A stretch of DNA of 20,548 nt from Caryophanales bacterium UBA6769 (GTDB lineage Bacteria > Bacillota > Bacilli > Bacillales > UBA6769). Below are positions 8,733 through 15,580 of this stretch, one piece after another. The notes below the pieces were generated by a model, which was given only the letters and a program-made list of their open reading frames with translations, had not been told where the DNA came from and made no database searches. The first letter of the stretch is position 1. Each line of letters starts with the position of its first letter. Location: assembly GCA_002453275.1 (NCBI GenBank), contig DKGN01000031.1, positions 1 through 20,548 on the forward strand, read 5' to 3'. Made by a program: the position numbers and the translations under genes.

Positions 8733-9570
8733 GAAAGGACACCTGCTCCTTAGCCAATTCGTAAACTTGTAAATAATCCTCTATCTCTTCCCCGTAACTA
8801 ACGTGACCATACTCGAGTTCAAGTGTAATATATTTCTTGTTCTTTAACTGAAATACAGCTAGTTCCTTGTTAAGCTTATCAATCACACGCTGAACGTCCT
8901 CTGTTGACGTTTCTGTTAACAACAAACCAAACAGATCTTTTTCTGGTCGAAATTTATAATCACTTTTTCGCACTGACCGGTAAATTTCAGTCGAAAGATG
9001 CAATAAAATTCTGTTTAACTCTTGTTCTCCATACAATTTGCGCAACTGTTCAAAATGGTTAATTTTTATTAACAGAAATGAAAACATCCGTCCATACCGT
9101 TTTGACCGATTGTACTCTAACTCAAGCTCAAGTAACATTCTTTCTTTATTATCAAACCCAGTAATCGGATCAATTGCAACCAAGGTGTCGATTTGCTCTC
9201 GCAATTCAAAATTAGCCTCGTGTAATTCCTTAATTAGCATCGATAAACGTCCCGTCATAATTGCCAAAATTAGTAGCTTCACCATCCAAACTAAAATATA
9301 ATTTAAAGTAAGACTGCTTTCTAACGATGGTGCTCCAAACAAAGACCAAAACAATAAGCTGCCAATAATAAAAAATAAAAGTAACGTTAACGCTAACGCA
9401 GGAAGAAGACCACTAACCACCCCAACAATTCCAACTAACCCTGTTAATAAAAATAACATCATTCCTTCTTGTCCTTGAAAAAGCAAAAGCATTCCAGAAA
9501 TGACGAAAATAAACAATATCCCAACTAACAACAACCTCACACGAAATTGCTTATCGAATAACTTCTGCAT
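8722..9570 (-). CDS. ydaK: Membrane protein with degenerate GGDEF domain, probable c-di-GMP receptor (YdaK-like)
   Basis: A 282-residue protein with four predicted membrane helices in the first 105 residues, a short linker, and a GGDEF-fold domain from about 130 (D-P-I-T-G-F-D-N at 134-141 is the usual domain entry). The signature is lost: the GGDEF position reads E-K-D-L-F (210-214), so diguanylate cyclase activity is not expected. The inhibitory c-di-GMP-binding site is kept as R201-K-S-D204, exactly five residues before the degenerate motif, the canonical RxxD spacing. B. subtilis YdaK is known as a c-di-GMP-binding degenerate GGDEF protein encoded in the same gene order. The likely role is to activate the adjacent synthase when c-di-GMP rises. 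ATG at 9570; overlaps the upstream gene by 20 bases and the downstream gene by 11. Confidence 0.85.
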   Translation of the reverse strand: MQKLFDKQFRVRLLLVGILFIFVISGMLLLFQGQEGMMLFLLTGLVGIVGVVSGLLPALALTLLLFFIIGSLLFWSLFGAPSLESSLTLNYILVWMVKLLILAIMTGRLSMLIKELHEANFELREQIDTLVAIDPITGFDNKERMLLELELEYNRSKRYGRMFSFLLIKINHFEQLRKLYGEQELNRILLHLSTEIYRSVRKSDYKFRPEKDLFGLLLTETSTEDVQRVIDKLNKELAVFQLKNKKYITLELEYGHVSYGEEIEDYLQVYELAKEQVSFHVS

Positions 9571-10657
9571 CTATTAAAATCCTTTCTGCTAATAAAGGGA
9601 ACAAATTATCAAAGGAGTGCGTTGAATTAGAAGAAGTAACATACCCACCATAAAATAAAGATTCATCATCCTGCACTTGCATAGTTTTCATTTGCGTATA
9701 AACGTCTTTAGCAAACGTCTCATCATTTCTTTCAAGGCTATAAATAATTGTTAATGCATAAACAGACGCTGATTCATAATCAACCGCTCGCTTTTTCGTA
9801 TCTAAATCATAGCGACCATATAAAAAATGGTTTTTATAGAACTCATCTTTTAACCATTGGTAAAAATCATCTGTTTGAGCCCCCGACCTTTCTACATGAA
9901 TCGCTGTATAAACCTGATCAATTAAATTAACTGTTTGTTCATATTGAAATGTTGAGTTAACAGTATGATAAGACTTTGGCAAGAATCCATTTTTTAGTGG
10001 GATATTCCCTAGAAAAACGTGGATATTTTCCCATAACTTTTGTGAAAGTAAATCAAGCTTGTACAAATAGTCAAATGCTTCAATATCGATGTAAGATAAC
10101 GTCAACTCTTCGTTCGCATAACGATGAACAACGTCATAAAAATCAACAAATTGATCGCCCTGTCGATTATACTTTAAGATTGACTTCGTCATTTTTGTAG
10201 CTGTTTCGATATAGTTTTCAGAGCCCGTCCTTTCCCCCTCCTGACCTAAAGCCTTTATTATTCGAATATCGTCAATTAGTGCATTTGTATCAGCAACAAC
10301 ACCATCTTCCACTTGCCATGCAACCAATGCCTCTTTTAATAAAAACATATCAAGAAGAGTTTCATATGCTTCCTGGAAACGCTCACTATCTTTTTTCATC
10401 ACTAAATATTCCATCCATAATCCGAGTGATTCAGACAAAGCCAGATCATCACCTTCATGCTTGTCTACATTTGTCCGAATCGTCCCATCCTCATGTAATA
10501 GATGGTGAACAATAAACTGTTCGGTTGGAAGTACGATGTTTTTAGTATCCATCAATTTCTTATCGTCTTTGTTTTCTTTCGGTTTACCTTTTTGAACAAA
10601 TAAAACTAAACTTACTACGACAATGAACAAAATGGAAAAATATATACTTTTTCTCAT
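9551..10657 (-). CDS. ydaJ: Membrane-anchored GH8-like glycoside hydrolase (YdaJ-like)
   Basis: A 368-residue protein with one N-terminal hydrophobic anchor (residues 4-22) and an exported helical domain resembling the (alpha/alpha)6 glycoside hydrolase family 8 fold (BcsZ-type enzymes). L-S-E76-S-L-G-L-W matches the GH8 catalytic-acid region, and the segment around D129-D130-I-R-I-I-K-A-L resembles the GH8 stretch with the second acidic residue. The anchor has no cysteine, so it is not a lipoprotein by sequence. The frame is open six codons further, to a GTG at 10675; the ATG at 10657 is preferred because GAGG lies just before it and it starts the basic-hydrophobic leader. It is the first gene of the operon, with a promoter about 40 bases upstream. 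It probably trims the polysaccharide. The family call is moderate: similarity is limited to short motifs, fold pattern and gene order. Confidence 0.72.
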   Translation of the reverse strand: MRKSIYFSILFIVVVSLVLFVQKGKPKENKDDKKLMDTKNIVLPTEQFIVHHLLHEDGTIRTNVDKHEGDDLALSESLGLWMEYLVMKKDSERFQEAYETLLDMFLLKEALVAWQVEDGVVADTNALIDDIRIIKALGQEGERTGSENYIETATKMTKSILKYNRQGDQFVDFYDVVHRYANEELTLSYIDIEAFDYLYKLDLLSQKLWENIHVFLGNIPLKNGFLPKSYHTVNSTFQYEQTVNLIDQVYTAIHVERSGAQTDDFYQWLKDEFYKNHFLYGRYDLDTKKRAVDYESASVYALTIIYSLERNDETFAKDVYTQMKTMQVQDDESLFYGGYVTSSNSTHSFDNLFPLLAERILIDAEVIR

Positions 10658-10692
10658 TTTCCACCTCATTATCACTTTTATATTTTCCCTCT

Positions 10693-10721
10693 ATTCTATC
10701 TTAATACTTTATCCTGAACAA
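10693..10721 (-). promoter_or_regulatory. Sigma-A-like promoter of the ydaJKLMN-like operon
   Basis: On the minus strand a -35-like TTGTTC (10716-10721) and a -10 TAGAAT (10693-10698, five of six consensus bases) are separated by exactly 17 bases. The -10 lies about 35 bases before the ydaJ ATG. The -35 matches only in its TTG, so activator help is possible. It faces away from the kinase promoter in the same 175-base divergent region. Confidence 0.55.
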
Positions 10722-10762
10722 AATCTATACTTAACTCTTTACCATTTGCTGACGATAACTCA

Positions 10763-10771
10763 TGCTATAAT
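10763..10771 (+). promoter_or_regulatory. Extended -10 promoter for the hybrid kinase gene
   Basis: TG-C-TATAAT (10763-10771) is a perfect extended -10 element, about 60 bases upstream of the kinase start. No good -35 box is found at 16-18 bases; TTGCTG upstream is only 14 bases away. This fits an extended -10 promoter, which does not require a -35. A 5' leader of roughly 55 bases would result. Confidence 0.6.
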
Positions 10772-10832
10772 AAACGTGTAATTGCGAAAATTTACTTTTT
10801 ATCCAAAACCCATCACCCGACAGAGGAACTGA

Positions 10833-13800
10833 ATGATGCAAAAATCTAACAAAAAGTATAAACATATTTTAATAATCATCGGTATATTCTTATTTCTTAC
10901 GGGCTTCCGTCTAGTGTGGCTGACGATTCATATGGCCCCAGAACAACCAAATGCTCAACAGGGGGTTCTAGATTTAAGAAATTATGAATTACCTGAAGAT
11001 CAGTCAATTACATTAGACGGGGAGTGGGCTTTTTTTCCGAAAAAACTCATTGACCCATTGCAAGGAGAAAGTCAGTCATCCGACGATATTCATGTTAGTG
11101 TTCCTACATCTCAGGAGAACATTTTAGACGCTCCATACGGAACGTACCGCTTACGAATATTACTCAATGACGACCAAGTAAATGATGGTGGTGAATATGC
11201 TATTCGCCTTCCATCAGCAAAAACGGCTTCGGCTTTGTTTGCCAATGGAAAGCTAATTGGAACGTCAGGGGAAGTAGGAGAGACAAAACATGAACATCAA
11301 GGAGAAGACACTCCATATACAGCCTTTCTAATTGCTAATCAATCAGAAATTGATCTCGTTCTCCATGTTTCTAACTTTGATACACCCGAAGGTGTAAAGC
11401 TAGGAAAAACGATGAAATTCGGGACGACCCAAGCGATTGTTTCCGAGCAGGACTTTCTGAAAACATTAATTCTTAGTATCGTAGTCGTACTCATCGTCCA
11501 CAGTCTATATGCTGTCTTAGTCTACGTGTTTATTGCTCAAAATAAAGTATTTCTCTTTTTTGCCATAGGCTTTCTACTGCCAGCTCTTGATGAGCTCATC
11601 ACTTTTAACAAAGGTGTCATGAGCTGGCTACCGCTCAACTATGATTGGTCATTAAAATTAATCAATCTCATTTATTTAGGCTCGGTTTTTTTCTTTGTAC
11701 AATTAATGAGAGTGCTATTAACGAACAAACACGAAAAAATCTTCCGTTGGTACTCAATATTATACAGTCTTAGTGCTTTGTCGATCATTTTTATGCCGAC
11801 CTATTATTTATTCCCGGCAGATACTTTATTTTTCGTGCTTTACTTTGTCTCATTTTTAACAGTTATTTTCTTTGCTTTCAAAGAATTTTTCCAAGATCAG
11901 GATGAGTCCTTTTATCTCATTTTTATTACGTTAAGTACAACATCTGGGATCGTGTGGGGGGCAATAAAAGGAATTGCAGCGATTGACATGCCATTCTATC
12001 CTTTTGATTATTTACTTGCGTTTCTTGGATTTGCGGCCTTTTGGTTCAAGCGGTTTTTTAAAACAAACGTTCAAAATGAAAAGCTTGTCAAACAATTACA
12101 ACAAGCAGACAAACGCAAGGATGAATTTCTCGCAAATACGTCCCATGAATTAAGAAATCCACTGCATGGTATCATTAATATTGCACATTCACTCTTGGAA
12201 AATAAAACAAATAACTTCAATACAGATAGCAAGGAGCGTCTCCAATTACTGATTACAATTGGCAGACAGATGACAACGATGCTTCATGATCTGACTGATG
12301 TAGCACGCCTAAAAGAGAAAGAGGTACGGCTAATTAAAAAATCCCTCGACCTTCATTCAGTCGCGTCTGGGGTCGTCGACATGCTACGATTAATGACAGA
12401 AAATAAACCAATTCAATTCGTCATTGATATTCCCGCTTCATTTCCCGCTGTTGCAGCCGACGAAAATCGCCTCATTCAAATCCTATATAACCTTATACAC
12501 AATGCCATTAAGTATACGAACGAAGGGACGATTACGATCCGGGCGTATTCTGAAGGAAAAACAGCCTATATCGAAATTGAAGACACCGGGATTGGGATAG
12601 ATGAGGAAACACAAAAAAGAATCTTTAATCCGTATGAACAAGGCAATCAAAGCAACATTAGCACGCTGGGTGGTCTCGGATTAGGTCTCAGCATCTGTAA
12701 GCAACTTATCGAGCTACACGGAGGCATACTTGACGTTCATTCTGTTAATGGACAAGGTTCGATCTTTACCTTTACACTACCCGTCGCGGCAAAAGATACA
12801 CCTTTAAACGAAATTCCGACGATTGAATCAAGCTTGGATCCAGAATATACAAATGCTGAAATTCCAGCTGGTGGCGAGCATATTACCGAGGATGCTACAT
12901 CACGTTCACTAACAGAAACATCAAATTTAGAAAAAGCAAAAATATTAGCAGTTGATGATGATCCAATTAATTTAAAAGTCATCTCCATGCTTTTACCACC
13001 CGAAGAGTATGAGCTTGTCACCGTCGCGAGTAGCGATGAAGCATTGGCCTATTTAAATAAAAAAGATTGGGATTTAATTATTATTGACGTCATGCTTCCG
13101 CAAATATCAGGATATGAATTAACTCGAATCGTTCGCGAGCAATTCTCTTTATCAGAGTTACCAATTCTTTTGCTCACGGCAAGGAATCAACCCGAGGATA
13201 TTGTGACCGGTTTTGTTTCGGGGGCTAATGATTACGTCACAAAGCCTATCGAAGGTTTAGAGTTAAAGGTTCGGATTAATACATTAACGAATTTAAAGCA
13301 ATCGATTAGCGATCAGCTTAAGACGGAAGCCGCTTGGCTTCAAGCCCAAATTCAACCACATTTTTTATTCAATACGTTAAACACAATTGTTTCGTTAAGT
13401 GAGATCGATACGACGAGGATGACAAACCTCCTCATTGAGTTTGGAAATTATTTAAGAAGAAGCTTTGAACCAAAAAAGTTACAACAAGTTGTCCCGCTTG
13501 AACATGAATTAGAGCTTTTACGTTCATACTTATTTATCGAAAAAGAGCGGTTCGGTGAACGATTACGCGTCGTATGGGAAGTTGATAAACTGATCAACAT
13601 ACAAATCCCTCCTTTAACGATCCAACCATTAGTTGAAAATGCCATCCGACACGGCATTTTAAAACAGCTCAAAGGCGGAACGATCTACATTCGCATTACA
13701 GATCATGAGCAGTACGTCAAAGTTGCTATTGAGGACGATGGGATCGGGATGGATGAAGAGGAGTTGAATGAACTACTAACGATTAAGCCGACTAGTAGTA

Positions 13801-13937
13801 CACATGGAGTTGGGCTTTACAATACGAATCGCCGCTTAATAAAAATGTTTGGCAAAGGCTTAGAGATTACAAGCAAATTAAATGAAGGAACGACCGTTTC
13901 CTTTAAAGTGAAAAAAGTGCCAGGCTCCCCAGGTTAG
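10833..13937 (+). CDS. 7TMR-DISM hybrid sensor kinase with two kinase modules flanking a receiver domain
   Basis: A 1034-residue signalling protein. In order: a membrane helix (about 11-33); an extracellular domain (about 40-200) whose L-D-G-E-W-A-F start resembles the 7TMR-DISM extracellular type-2 jelly-roll; a seven-helix membrane region (about 208-405); a HisKA domain with S-H438-E-L-R-N-P; a HATPase with N-box near 545-560, D-T-G-I-G-I near 584 and G-L-G-L-G-L near 614; a receiver with D-D-D near 707, phospho-acceptor D752 and a T-K-P lysine near 805; and a LytS/YesM-type kinase with Q-P-H843-F-L-F-N-T-L-N, an N-box V-E-N-A-I-R-H-G near 935 and D-D-G-I-G-M near 968. All key residues are present. 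Two ATGs, at 10833 and 10836, fit the AGAGGA site. It is monocistronic, divergent from the polysaccharide operon, with no separate response regulator in the window. Its partner and signal are unknown; the sensor fold suggests a carbohydrate-like ligand. Confidence 0.9.
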   Translation: MMQKSNKKYKHILIIIGIFLFLTGFRLVWLTIHMAPEQPNAQQGVLDLRNYELPEDQSITLDGEWAFFPKKLIDPLQGESQSSDDIHVSVPTSQENILDAPYGTYRLRILLNDDQVNDGGEYAIRLPSAKTASALFANGKLIGTSGEVGETKHEHQGEDTPYTAFLIANQSEIDLVLHVSNFDTPEGVKLGKTMKFGTTQAIVSEQDFLKTLILSIVVVLIVHSLYAVLVYVFIAQNKVFLFFAIGFLLPALDELITFNKGVMSWLPLNYDWSLKLINLIYLGSVFFFVQLMRVLLTNKHEKIFRWYSILYSLSALSIIFMPTYYLFPADTLFFVLYFVSFLTVIFFAFKEFFQDQDESFYLIFITLSTTSGIVWGAIKGIAAIDMPFYPFDYLLAFLGFAAFWFKRFFKTNVQNEKLVKQLQQADKRKDEFLANTSHELRNPLHGIINIAHSLLENKTNNFNTDSKERLQLLITIGRQMTTMLHDLTDVARLKEKEVRLIKKSLDLHSVASGVVDMLRLMTENKPIQFVIDIPASFPAVAADENRLIQILYNLIHNAIKYTNEGTITIRAYSEGKTAYIEIEDTGIGIDEETQKRIFNPYEQGNQSNISTLGGLGLGLSICKQLIELHGGILDVHSVNGQGSIFTFTLPVAAKDTPLNEIPTIESSLDPEYTNAEIPAGGEHITEDATSRSLTETSNLEKAKILAVDDDPINLKVISMLLPPEEYELVTVASSDEALAYLNKKDWDLIIIDVMLPQISGYELTRIVREQFSLSELPILLLTARNQPEDIVTGFVSGANDYVTKPIEGLELKVRINTLTNLKQSISDQLKTEAAWLQAQIQPHFLFNTLNTIVSLSEIDTTRMTNLLIEFGNYLRRSFEPKKLQQVVPLEHELELLRSYLFIEKERFGERLRVVWEVDKLINIQIPPLTIQPLVENAIRHGILKQLKGGTIYIRITDHEQYVKVAIEDDGIGMDEEELNELLTIKPTSSTHGVGLYNTNRRLIKMFGKGLEITSKLNEGTTVSFKVKKVPGSPG

Positions 13938-13956
13938 GGTAATCTGACACTTTTTT
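13911..13956. terminator. Bidirectional terminator between the kinase gene and the sortase operon
   Basis: AAAAAAGTG (13911-13919) pairs perfectly with CACTTTTTT (13948-13956). After one mismatch, CAG (13921-13923) pairs with CTG (13944-13946), and a CCC/GGG pairing is possible inside the loop. Both arms carry A/T tracts, so the hairpin ends in a U-run when transcribed from either strand. The left arm lies inside the last codons of the kinase gene, and the sortase stop is only two bases beyond the right arm. It can therefore serve both converging genes. Confidence 0.85.
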
Positions 13957-13957
13957 T

Positions 13958-14662
13958 CTAATCAATACTAACTTCTGTCTCGTTCACTCTTTCACCAAAC
14001 ACTAATAATCTTTGATGATTATGTCGATACGGATGGCATGTTAATAATGTCGCCAAGTCCTTTCCTTCAACGATTTCTAAGGAATCTGTTTCACTTGGAT
14101 AGATGACCTGTTGCTCATATACTTGATACGTTAACAGTTCTCCCATCGTATGTATATAAAAAACGTCACCCTCTTTTAACTCATCGACATTCCGAAACAT
14201 TGCCTTCGTACCCATTCCACGATGACCTGCTAATACCGTGTGGGTGCTTTGCCCACCGATCGGTAAAGACGAACCTTCCACCTGACCGATACCTTTATTT
14301 AGGATGTCATCAGAAGAGCCAAGGTAAATAGGGATAACGAGTTTAAGCTTAGGGATCTCAACCGCTCCAAACATAGTTCCATCTTCAATATTTAAGCACG
14401 ATTGAAATGCTTGTAGTTTTTCTTGATTATCTCCAAATGGATCTCGAAAGCCTTGACTATCATAGTAAACTTCCTCATTACATTCCTGTGCCTTTATCAT
14501 TAATTTGTCTAACTCATCTTCAGATAGTTGGTTAATCTCATGTTGAAATTGATGTACGTGTTTTTTTTGAAGGTATCCATTTACCCATTGAGCGACATGA
14601 GGGTAAACTAAAATTGAAAATCCCGTTAAAAAAATTAGGATAATCCAGCGCTTTTTCTGCAA
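13958..14662 (-). CDS. Class C (pilus-type) sortase, distal copy
   Basis: A 234-residue transpeptidase that would join pilin subunits at LPxTG motifs outside the membrane. One N-terminal membrane helix (about 5-25), then the sortase barrel with catalytic H147 (A-G-H-R-G), C209 (T-L-L-T-C-H) and R218 (H-Q-R-L-L). D74-P75-F76 is the DPF/DPW lid motif that marks class C enzymes. Unlike its neighbour, and unlike many class C sortases, it has no C-terminal membrane helix and stops soon after the last barrel strand. It also has two extra cysteines (C61 and C89). The start is TTG at 14662, supported by AGGTGA eight bases upstream, which overlaps the stop of the preceding sortase. Gap to that gene is eight bases. 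It is the last gene of the pilus cluster; whether it polymerises or anchors pili is not decidable here. Confidence 0.9.
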   Translation of the reverse strand: MQKKRWIILIFLTGFSILVYPHVAQWVNGYLQKKHVHQFQHEINQLSEDELDKLMIKAQECNEEVYYDSQGFRDPFGDNQEKLQAFQSCLNIEDGTMFGAVEIPKLKLVIPIYLGSSDDILNKGIGQVEGSSLPIGGQSTHTVLAGHRGMGTKAMFRNVDELKEGDVFYIHTMGELLTYQVYEQQVIYPSETDSLEIVEGKDLATLLTCHPYRHNHQRLLVFGERVNETEVSID

Positions 14663-14670
14663 TCTTTAGT

Positions 14671-15498
14671 TCACCTCTTTTTTCGCTTTTGATAACGTAA
14701 GATGCCGATTAATATCAATAAACCAAAAGAACCAAGTAGAGAAATTAGGACCCAATTTATCCGATTTGCACGTCCGCTTCGGTCAAATTGTTCTCCCTCT
14801 TTTTTTTCGTCAGGAACTAAGTGTCCAGTCACTAAAAGCCGATGTGAGTTAATCATGTACGGCTCGCAAGTTAATAACGTAACAACGTTATCACCATCAT
14901 CAAACTTCAACCAGTCTGTTTCATGAGGTAAAACGATTTGCACGTCATGGACCTCATAAGTTAATGTTTCATCTAAAACTTGCACAAAAAACTTATCGCC
15001 GATATCAATATCATCTAAATGTCTAAATAATTTTGAACTTGGCAGTCCTCGATGTGCCGTCAACACACTATGAATACCAGATTCACTAGATGGAAGGGAG
15101 GAATTTTCCAAATGTCCTACTCCTTGTGATAATGCTCGTTCACCTGTGCCATGATAAATAGGCAAATCTACATTTATTTTTGGAATGCTTATACTTCCGA
15201 TTGCCGGATTAATTTGTAATACATCATAGTAACTTTTAGTTCCCTGCAAATGTTTATCCGTTGTCTCATCTGAAAATGGATCTACATAGTCCACTTCAGA
15301 TTTAGCTAATTGCTCATTGTGTTCATTAGCCTTTTGCTTCTCGCGTTGCAATTGTTCCGACTCCATTTTAAGAACGGTCTCATGGTAGTCACCAATCATC
15401 GTATGATGTTCTTTAGTTGCAAACATATTACTAATGATAGGATACGAAAAAACCCCTAATCCGATTAAAAAAACAATTATGATAATCCCTTTTTTCAT
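14671..15498 (-). CDS. Class C (pilus-type) sortase, proximal copy
   Basis: A 275-residue sortase with the full class C layout: N-terminal helix (about 4-22), a coiled, charged lid segment (about 40-68) ending in D73-P74-F75, a catalytic barrel with H149 (T-A-H-R-G), C211 (L-L-T-C-E-P-Y) and R220 (S-H-R-L-L-V-T-G), and a C-terminal membrane helix (about 248-268) with a basic tail. Class C sortases link the threonine of an LPxTG motif to the pilin-motif lysine of the next subunit, so the backbone pilin encoded just upstream is the expected substrate. The ATG at 15498 has AAAGGA upstream. It follows the pilin gene after an 82-base gap with a strong hairpin and precedes the second sortase by eight bases. 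The two sortases are clearly related but diverged. Confidence 0.94.
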   Translation of the reverse strand: MKKGIIIIVFLIGLGVFSYPIISNMFATKEHHTMIGDYHETVLKMESEQLQREKQKANEHNEQLAKSEVDYVDPFSDETTDKHLQGTKSYYDVLQINPAIGSISIPKINVDLPIYHGTGERALSQGVGHLENSSLPSSESGIHSVLTAHRGLPSSKLFRHLDDIDIGDKFFVQVLDETLTYEVHDVQIVLPHETDWLKFDDGDNVVTLLTCEPYMINSHRLLVTGHLVPDEKKEGEQFDRSGRANRINWVLISLLGSFGLLILIGILRYQKRKKR

Positions 15499-15535
15499 AA
15501 CACTTTTCCTTTTCTAACACTTTAATTTAAAGGAA

Positions 15536-15569
15536 AGATAAATAGGAGAAATCATTCTCCTATTTATCT
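15536..15569 (-). terminator. Perfect 15-bp hairpin between pilin and sortase genes (attenuator or terminator)
   Basis: Positions 15536-15550 and 15555-15569 are perfect inverted repeats with a four-base loop, starting 11 bases after the pilin stop. In the minus-strand transcript the hairpin is followed by TTCCTTTAAATT, which is T-rich but not an unbroken T-run. It could end part of the transcripts and lower sortase expression relative to pilin, or protect the 3' end of a processed pilin mRNA. The hairpin is certain; its function is inferred. Confidence 0.65.
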
Positions 15570-15580
15570 AAGTAAACTTT

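Noticed and set aside
12737..13021. 94-codon minus-strand frame inside the kinase gene
   Set aside because: Antisense shadow of the linker between the first HATPase and the receiver, with no ribosome-binding site or recognisable domain.
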